Below are positions 39,519 to 43,958 of a DNA stretch of 43,958 nt, piece after piece (the first letter of the stretch is position 1; each line of letters opens with the position of its first letter). The translations under genes were made by a program, and so were the position numbers. Origin of the DNA: Patulibacter sp. (lineage in GTDB: Bacteria; Actinomycetota; Thermoleophilia; Solirubrobacterales; Solirubrobacteraceae); NCBI RefSeq assembly GCF_030655195.1, contig NZ_JAURWA010000055.1, positions 1 to 43,958 on the forward strand, read 5' to 3'. The notes beneath the pieces are model-generated. The model saw only the letters and a program-made list of their open reading frames with translations, was not told the origin of the DNA and made no database searches.

Positions 39519-40004
39519 TCAGAGCGCGCAGCGGGTGAGCCCGGCACCGCGGACGACGAGCCGGTACCGCTCACCTCCCGTGCCGCGGACGACGAGATTC
39601 GAGGGGCTGCTGAGCCACACGAAGACGAGGTGCTTCCCGGCCGGGAGCACCGCCGACCCGGTGCCGCGACGGCCGGGGGCCGCGTGCAGCTCGGGCTCGT
39701 AGCCCGAGAGCGTCTGCTCCTCGACGTCCCCGGGGGAGACCCCGGCGTTGATCCGCGTGTACCGCCGCGAGCGGGGGAGCGCACCGGCGTCGAGCTCGAC
39801 GCCGACGCGTGCGCGGCGCCGGAGGCAGAAGACGAGACCGTCGCCCTCCCGGGGGAGGGCCCTGGACCCGGGACCCGACGGCCACGTCACACGGGTGGCC
39901 GCGGCGGGCGTGGCGGCGTTCGACGGAGGGTCGTCGCCTTCCGATGCACCGCAGCCGACGCCGCCGAGCGCCATCAGGCCGACCACCGTGAGCACGCGCC
40001 GCAC
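39519..40004 (-). CDS. Small lipoprotein of unknown function
   Basis: The 161-residue protein begins with a lipoprotein signal ending in LGGVGC (Cys18 as lipidation site), followed by a Gly/Asp/Ala-rich linker. The mature domain (about 45-160) is beta-rich with two Cys residues. No family recognised. GTG 40004 has GATACT (40016-40011) 6 nt upstream. It is convergent with the TetR gene, 22 bp apart. Confidence 0.7.
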   Translation of the reverse strand: MRRVLTVVGLMALGGVGCGASEGDDPPSNAATPAAATRVTWPSGPGSRALPREGDGLVFCLRRRARVGVELDAGALPRSRRYTRINAGVSPGDVEEQTLSGYEPELHAAPGRRGTGSAVLPAGKHLVFVWLSSPSNLVVRGTGGERYRLVVRGAGLTRCAL

Positions 40005-40090
40005 GGGGTGAGTATCGACGATGGTGCCCTGTCGGAGGTGGCGACCGAGGCTCGAAGGACCGTCCCGCCTGCCTCGCCGTCGCGCCGGGC

Positions 40091-40330
40091 TCAGCCACGC
40101 AACCGGCCCACCACTGCCAGGACGATCCCGGCGACGACGGTCGCTGCACCCGCTCCGGCCCAGAGCGGGCCACGACCGGGGTCGAAGACGTCGAGGCGGG
40201 ACGGCCGGGCGCTGACGGACTCAGAGAAGTAGGCGCCCTCGATCGACTCCGGACCCAGGAGGAGCCCGACGCCGACCAGGACCAGGCCGACCGCGATCAC
40301 CGCGAACGGGACGAGGCGCCGACGCGTCAT
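40091..40330 (-). CDS. Two-TM small membrane protein
   Basis: The 79-residue protein has two hydrophobic segments (about 8-26 and 56-74) with a hydrophilic loop of about 30 residues between, probably outside the membrane. No family recognised. The ATG at 40330 has TAGCCT (40342-40337) exactly 6 nt upstream, which is the main support that this short frame is real. Confidence 0.6.
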   Translation of the reverse strand: MTRRRLVPFAVIAVGLVLVGVGLLLGPESIEGAYFSESVSARPSRLDVFDPGRGPLWAGAGAATVVAGIVLAVVGRLRG

Positions 40331-40437
40331 CGGGCGAGGCTACCCGCGTCGCGGAGCGGACGGGGGCCGGGCCCACGGGCCGGATCGCCGCGCCGAGGGC
40401 TGTTCGGCGTGGCGGGACGCCGCTATCGTCCGCCTTC

Positions 40438-42336
40438 ATGCGAGCTTCGGTGCGGCGGACGGCGGCACGATCAGCGGTCGCCGCCTCCCTGCTGCTCCTG
40501 CTGCTCGGCGTCGGCGCTCGACCAGCGTCGGCCATGGACCAGGTCACCGGGGCGCAGGACGTCGTGGCGGCGTTCAGCGACGATGACGACTGGATCGGCG
40601 GCGGTGAGCGACACGTCTGGCGAGCGAGCGACACGCGGATCGATTCGGGTGCGTCGGACGGCCAGGTCGCCGTGTCGGTCACTGCCAACGGGCGCTCGTT
40701 CGACCAGATGAGCTTCGTCCTGGCCGCCCCGGTCGGGCGACCGCTGACCACCGGCGTCTACGCCGGGGCGGAGCGTCCCGGGTTCGGGCGCAGCGACCGC
40801 CCCGCTCTCGAGATCACGAGCACCGGGCGCGGCTGCAACAGGATCGGGGGATCGTTCGAGATCCGCGACATCGCCCGCGACGCCGAGGGTCGGCTGACCC
40901 GGCTGTGGGCCATCTACGAACAGCTCTGCGACAGCGGGACCGCAGCGCTGTGGGGGGAGATCCGGATCGGCATGCCCCCGACCCAGGACGGGACGGTGGT
41001 CGTTCCGTCGATCGTGCGCTGGCCCGCCGCCGACCGGGGCACGGTCCGCGCCGACGTCCCCGTCACGGTGCTGGCCGGCGACGCGCCCTTGGACGTCGAC
41101 CGGCTGGCGGTCACGGGCGACGATCCCTCGGACGTCCGGACGGTGAGCGATCGCTGCTCGGGCACGCTGGTCCGGGCCGGAGGCCGCTGCGAGGTCTGGA
41201 TGACCTTCGACCCGGCCCGGCCGGGGCTGCGTCAGGCACGCCTCGACGTGCTCGACGCAGGCGGTGGCCGGCACGGCGCGCAGCTTCAGGGCTGGTCCTT
41301 CGGTGGCACGACCCGCATGCGCCTGGACGGCGAACCGGGGGAGTGGCTCACACAGGGAGGATCCACCGACGTGTCCCCGGCGGACCTGGGTTTCGTGGTC
41401 GACGGGCGCGCGGACGAGGCGCTGGTCGCGAGGCTCGTCAAGACGCGTCGCTCGCGCTTCCTGCTGCTGTTCGTCCCGCCCACCGGCGAGGAGCTGACCG
41501 TCGGGACGACGTACGTCGGCACCCAGCGGGGCGCCGACGGGTCTGGCGGACCGCGGATGGCCGTCGACGTCGGCAGCCGGGTCTGTTCGGACCAGACGGG
41601 CAGCTTCACGATCGAGCACGCGCGCCGGCTGCCCGACGGATCACCGCGCAGTGCGGCAGTGCGGTTCGAGCAGCGTTGCGACGCCGGTGCGCCCCTGGCC
41701 CGGGGCACCCTGCAGTGGCGGGTCGGCGACAACGCGACTCCGGCACCGTGGATGTCCGCTTCGGACGCCGTGACGCCCGTGCCCGCTCCGGCAAGCCCTT
41801 ACGTGGACGCCGATCCCGAGCCGGAGCCCCCGGTGGACCCCGGGCCGGGTCCGACCGCCCCCGCCGCGCCTCCGGCCGACGCGGGGACGGGCGTCCTCGC
41901 GCCGGCCACCCTCGCCCCAGCACCGGGAGGCCCGACCGACGCGGGGACGACGCCGCCGGTCGCTCCGCCCGGCGCCCCGACGGCCGGCGCGACGGCCGCG
42001 TCCGTCGGGCCGGCCACCGTGCGGTTCCTCGGAGTCCGGTCGCGCGGCCGGACGCTGCGGTTCGTCGTCCGGACCCGGTCGGCGGGCCGGTTCCGGCTCG
42101 CCCCGACCCTCGTGCTCCGCGGACCCGCCGGTCGCGCCCGGAGCGTGCCGCTCGGCGCGAGGACCGTCCCGACCACAGCTGCGGGCGTCCGGACGATCGA
42201 CGTCCGGCTGCCCGCCGCGGTCGTCCGTCGGCTCTCGCGGGAGCGCCGCGCCCGCCTGGTCGTCCGAGGTCTGTGGCGACCGGCGTCCGGTCGCGTCGAG
42301 CGCACGACCGCCCGCCTGATCGTCCGGGTCCGCTGA
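40438..42336 (+). CDS. Large secreted protein with an internal duplication
   Basis: The 632-residue protein has a signal peptide (about 10-32, ASA cleavage context). Two related regions follow: about 85-180 and about 300-435, each with a Cys, a GSFEI or GSFTI strand, a later EQLC or EQRC and a final beta-strand (WGEIRIG, LQWRVG). Between them is a beta-sandwich-like segment (about 190-285, WMTFDPARPGLRQARLDV) of the anchor/HYDIN-like type. A Pro/Ala linker (about 445-525) leads to an Arg-rich C-terminal domain. TATCGT lies 8 nt before the ATG. Function unknown. Confidence 0.72.
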   Translation: MRASVRRTAARSAVAASLLLLLLGVGARPASAMDQVTGAQDVVAAFSDDDDWIGGGERHVWRASDTRIDSGASDGQVAVSVTANGRSFDQMSFVLAAPVGRPLTTGVYAGAERPGFGRSDRPALEITSTGRGCNRIGGSFEIRDIARDAEGRLTRLWAIYEQLCDSGTAALWGEIRIGMPPTQDGTVVVPSIVRWPAADRGTVRADVPVTVLAGDAPLDVDRLAVTGDDPSDVRTVSDRCSGTLVRAGGRCEVWMTFDPARPGLRQARLDVLDAGGGRHGAQLQGWSFGGTTRMRLDGEPGEWLTQGGSTDVSPADLGFVVDGRADEALVARLVKTRRSRFLLLFVPPTGEELTVGTTYVGTQRGADGSGGPRMAVDVGSRVCSDQTGSFTIEHARRLPDGSPRSAAVRFEQRCDAGAPLARGTLQWRVGDNATPAPWMSASDAVTPVPAPASPYVDADPEPEPPVDPGPGPTAPAAPPADAGTGVLAPATLAPAPGGPTDAGTTPPVAPPGAPTAGATAASVGPATVRFLGVRSRGRTLRFVVRTRSAGRFRLAPTLVLRGPAGRARSVPLGARTVPTTAAGVRTIDVRLPAAVVRRLSRERRARLVVRGLWRPASGRVERTTARLIVRVR

Positions 42337-42361
42337 CGCGGGGCGCCCCTTCGACCCGCCC

Positions 42362-42658
42362 CTACGCCCCGGCGTCGACCTCGTGCCGCGAGCCGCCCGG
42401 GTCGCGGTCCAGCAGCGGGCCGAGGTCCGTCACGGCGCCGTCGCCGGCGCGCCAGGCGAGGTAGGCGTCGTGGTGGTCGGTGGAGTCCCAGCGGTTCAGG
42501 ACGGTGATGTGGTGCGGGTCGTCGAGGTCGCGGATGACGGTCGCCTCGCGGTTGCCGTCGAACGCGCGGGTGTCGACGAGGATGCGGTGCAGGACGGCGG
42601 CGACGTCGTCCGCGCGACCGGGGGCGGCGTGGAGATCGAAGAGGGCGACGACGAGCAT
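42362..42658 (-). CDS. Antibiotic biosynthesis monooxygenase-like (ABM) protein
   Basis: The 98-residue protein has the ferredoxin-like ABM fold: LVVALFDLHAAPGRADDVAAVL at the start, EATVIRDLDDPHHITVLNRWDS in the middle, and HHDAYLAW. Proteins of this fold include quinone monooxygenases and stress-related enzymes. The ATG at 42658 has AAGGA 5 nt upstream. It lies downstream of the MmgE/PrpD gene on the same strand (71 bp gap), so cotranscription is possible. Confidence 0.82.
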   Translation of the reverse strand: MLVVALFDLHAAPGRADDVAAVLHRILVDTRAFDGNREATVIRDLDDPHHITVLNRWDSTDHHDAYLAWRAGDGAVTDLGPLLDRDPGGSRHEVDAGA

Positions 42659-42729
42659 GGGAGTCCTTCGGTGGGGGGTTCGGGCTGGAGTGCGGCGGGC
42701 GGACCGGGGTGGACGGGGCGCGGCGGGGC

Positions 42730-43958
42730 TCACGCCGACGCGCCCAGCAGGGCGGTCAGCGTGCGGACATCCGGCAGGCCGGCGAGGTCGTCGACCGCGG
42801 CGACGATCCGCCCGGCGCGGCCCTCGCCGACGACGGGGACGGCGTTGACGTAGAACTTCGCCCGGATCTCGTCCTGGGTGAGGGGGGACGAGGCGCTGCC
42901 GCGGACGTCGGGGATCTCGAGCTCGCGGACGGTGCCGTCGGTGCTCGTCGCGCGCAGGTGGGCCGGGAAGCGGGCCGGGAAGCCCGAGTCCTCCCACGGC
43001 TCGGGGCGGATCCGGGCGGCCAGCGCCAGGGTGTCGGCGTCGGTGGCGATGCCCTCGACGTCGGCGCTCGTCAGGTGCCCGCGCAACAGGACGCGGGCGA
43101 CGCAGACGGGCAGGCTCCAGCGGGCGTCGTGGTCGCTCGCCGGCGCCAGCTTGCGGTCCCATGGCTCCGAGACGATCGGCGCGGCGCCGGTCGGGACGGC
43201 GAGGACGAGCTCGTCCAGGTCCTCCGGGCGCAGGCCGTCGTCGAGCAGCTGCTCCGCGCCCTGCAGGAACGGATGGATGTAGTGGCAGCACGGGTAGCGC
43301 TTGAACGCGGCCTCCGGCAGCGCCCACGTCTCGCCCAGCCGCGGGACGAGCGCGGCGAAGCGGCCCGCCGCGTCCGGGTCGCGCGTGTAGGAGGCGAAGA
43401 AGCCGAACCGGTCCTCGAAGACCGCGGCCGGTCCGCCGACGCCCGCACGGGCCAGGTCGACGGCCATCAGGCCCGAGTGCGCGGCCCAGCCGGCGTGCAT
43501 CGCCTTGACCGTCGACGCGTCGCTGAGGAACGCGAACGTGCCCGAGGCCTGGCTGCCGCAGATGCCGAGGGCGGCCACGAGCGTCGGGGCGTCGACGCCC
43601 GCGAGCAGCCCCGCCGAGATCGCGGCGCCGAACGGACCGGCGGCGGCGACGGTCTGGAAGCCGGCCTCCTGGAACCCGCCCGGGCTCGCGAGGCCCAGCA
43701 GGATCAGCGCCTCCCAGCCGGCGGCGACGGCGACGAGCAGCTCGGCCCCCGAGGACCCCTCGCGCTCGGCGGCGGCCAGCGCGGCGGGCACGACGACGGC
43801 GCTGCCGTGGATGACCGACGGCACGTGCGTGTCGTCGAACTCCATGGAGTGGATCAGGGTGCCGTTGGCCAGGGCTGCCGCGGCCGGCGACAGCCGGTCG
43901 GCCCGCCCGAGGACCGTGCCCTCGCCCGGCCCGAGGCGGCCGAGGTCGCCGCGCAGCG
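42730..43958 (-). CDS. MmgE/PrpD family protein, 5' end cut by the window
   Basis: The frame is open to the window edge and encodes at least 409 residues. The stretch ANGTLIHSMEFDDTHVPSVIHGSAVVVPAAL is the MmgE/PrpD N-terminal active-site region, here preceded by about 37 further codons that fit the family, so the ATG at 43845 is internal. Later landmarks are LASPGGFQEAGFQTVAAAGPFGAA, FKRYPCCHYIHPFLQGAE and KFYVNAV. The family includes 2-methylcitrate dehydratase, aconitate decarboxylase and other dehydratases or decarboxylases; the substrate is not clear. Confidence 0.9.
   Translation of the reverse strand, partial: LRGDLGRLGPGEGTVLGRADRLSPAAAALANGTLIHSMEFDDTHVPSVIHGSAVVVPAALAAAEREGSSGAELLVAVAAGWEALILLGLASPGGFQEAGFQTVAAAGPFGAAISAGLLAGVDAPTLVAALGICGSQASGTFAFLSDASTVKAMHAGWAAHSGLMAVDLARAGVGGPAAVFEDRFGFFASYTRDPDAAGRFAALVPRLGETWALPEAAFKRYPCCHYIHPFLQGAEQLLDDGLRPEDLDELVLAVPTGAAPIVSEPWDRKLAPASDHDARWSLPVCVARVLLRGHLTSADVEGIATDADTLALAARIRPEPWEDSGFPARFPAHLRATSTDGTVRELEIPDVRGSASSPLTQDEIRAKFYVNAVPVVGEGRAGRIVAAVDDLAGLPDVRTLTALLGASA

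Noticed and set aside
1..43958. RNA genes, CRISPR arrays, insertion sequences and attachment sites
   Set aside because: No cloverleaf, CCA-ended tRNA, rRNA segment, repeat-spacer array, transposase or integrase motif was visible on either strand. A tool search could still find a small non-coding RNA.

Overview
The window is about 44 kb of very GC-rich DNA. Gene density is high, GTG starts are common, and many adjacent genes overlap by four bases (ATGA or GTGA). A complete mycofactocin cluster, an F420-type luciferase-like oxidoreductase, two-component systems and several secreted proteins of unknown function point to an Actinomycetota chromosome. A Thermoleophilia-like lineage (Solirubrobacter, Patulibacter, Conexibacter) would fit, but that is inference. 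No rRNA, tRNA, CRISPR array, transposase or phage gene was seen.

Layout. (1) 0.2-5.0 kb: a four-gene ribose-type sugar ABC importer operon behind a repeated palindromic operator, ending in a strong hairpin. (2) 5.2-8.9 kb: an MpsC/DUF2294 protein, then an LLM oxidoreductase plus crotonase pair divergent from an acyl-CoA dehydrogenase. (3) 9.0-10.1 kb: two small exported proteins. (4) 10.2-17.9 kb: a complete mycofactocin locus, mftR divergent from mftABCDEFG, with nearly every junction tightly spaced or overlapping. (5) 17.9-21.7 kb: a NarL-type two-component pair divergent from an ABC-2 exporter. (6) 21.9-32.3 kb: a membrane and stress block with TerC, two COG4705-type membrane paralogues, an FTR1-like permease, a DUF2231 protein, a 4-TM protein, two OmpR-type two-component systems and undecaprenyl-diphosphatase. 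(7) 32.4-43.96 kb: miscellaneous genes. These are secreted proteins, a quinone-oxidoreductase-like enzyme, an alpha/beta hydrolase, a RibD_C/DHFR-like protein, a TetR/SDR divergent pair, an ABM monooxygenase and a truncated MmgE/PrpD gene.

The most interesting signal is regulatory. In block 6, six copies of an 11-bp-phased direct repeat, CTCAT(C/G)-N5-CTCATC, lie just upstream of six genes: both COG4705 paralogues, the FTR1-like permease, an OmpR-type response regulator, its histidine kinase, and a previously hidden 53-codon ORF coupled to uppP. In five of the six the repeat is followed by 9 bp, a -10-like hexamer, then 6 or 7 nt and the start codon. That geometry implies leaderless mRNAs controlled by the OmpR-type regulator encoded at 29097-29783. 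The same -10/6-7 nt/start arrangement recurs at many unrelated genes in the window, so leaderless expression looks common in this genome.

Other notable structures are a 60-bp tandem array of hairpin units between two convergent genes (32401-32640), a pair of REP-like palindromic repeats (35059-35185), and three copies of an 18-bp operator between the TetR and SDR genes (38817-38888).
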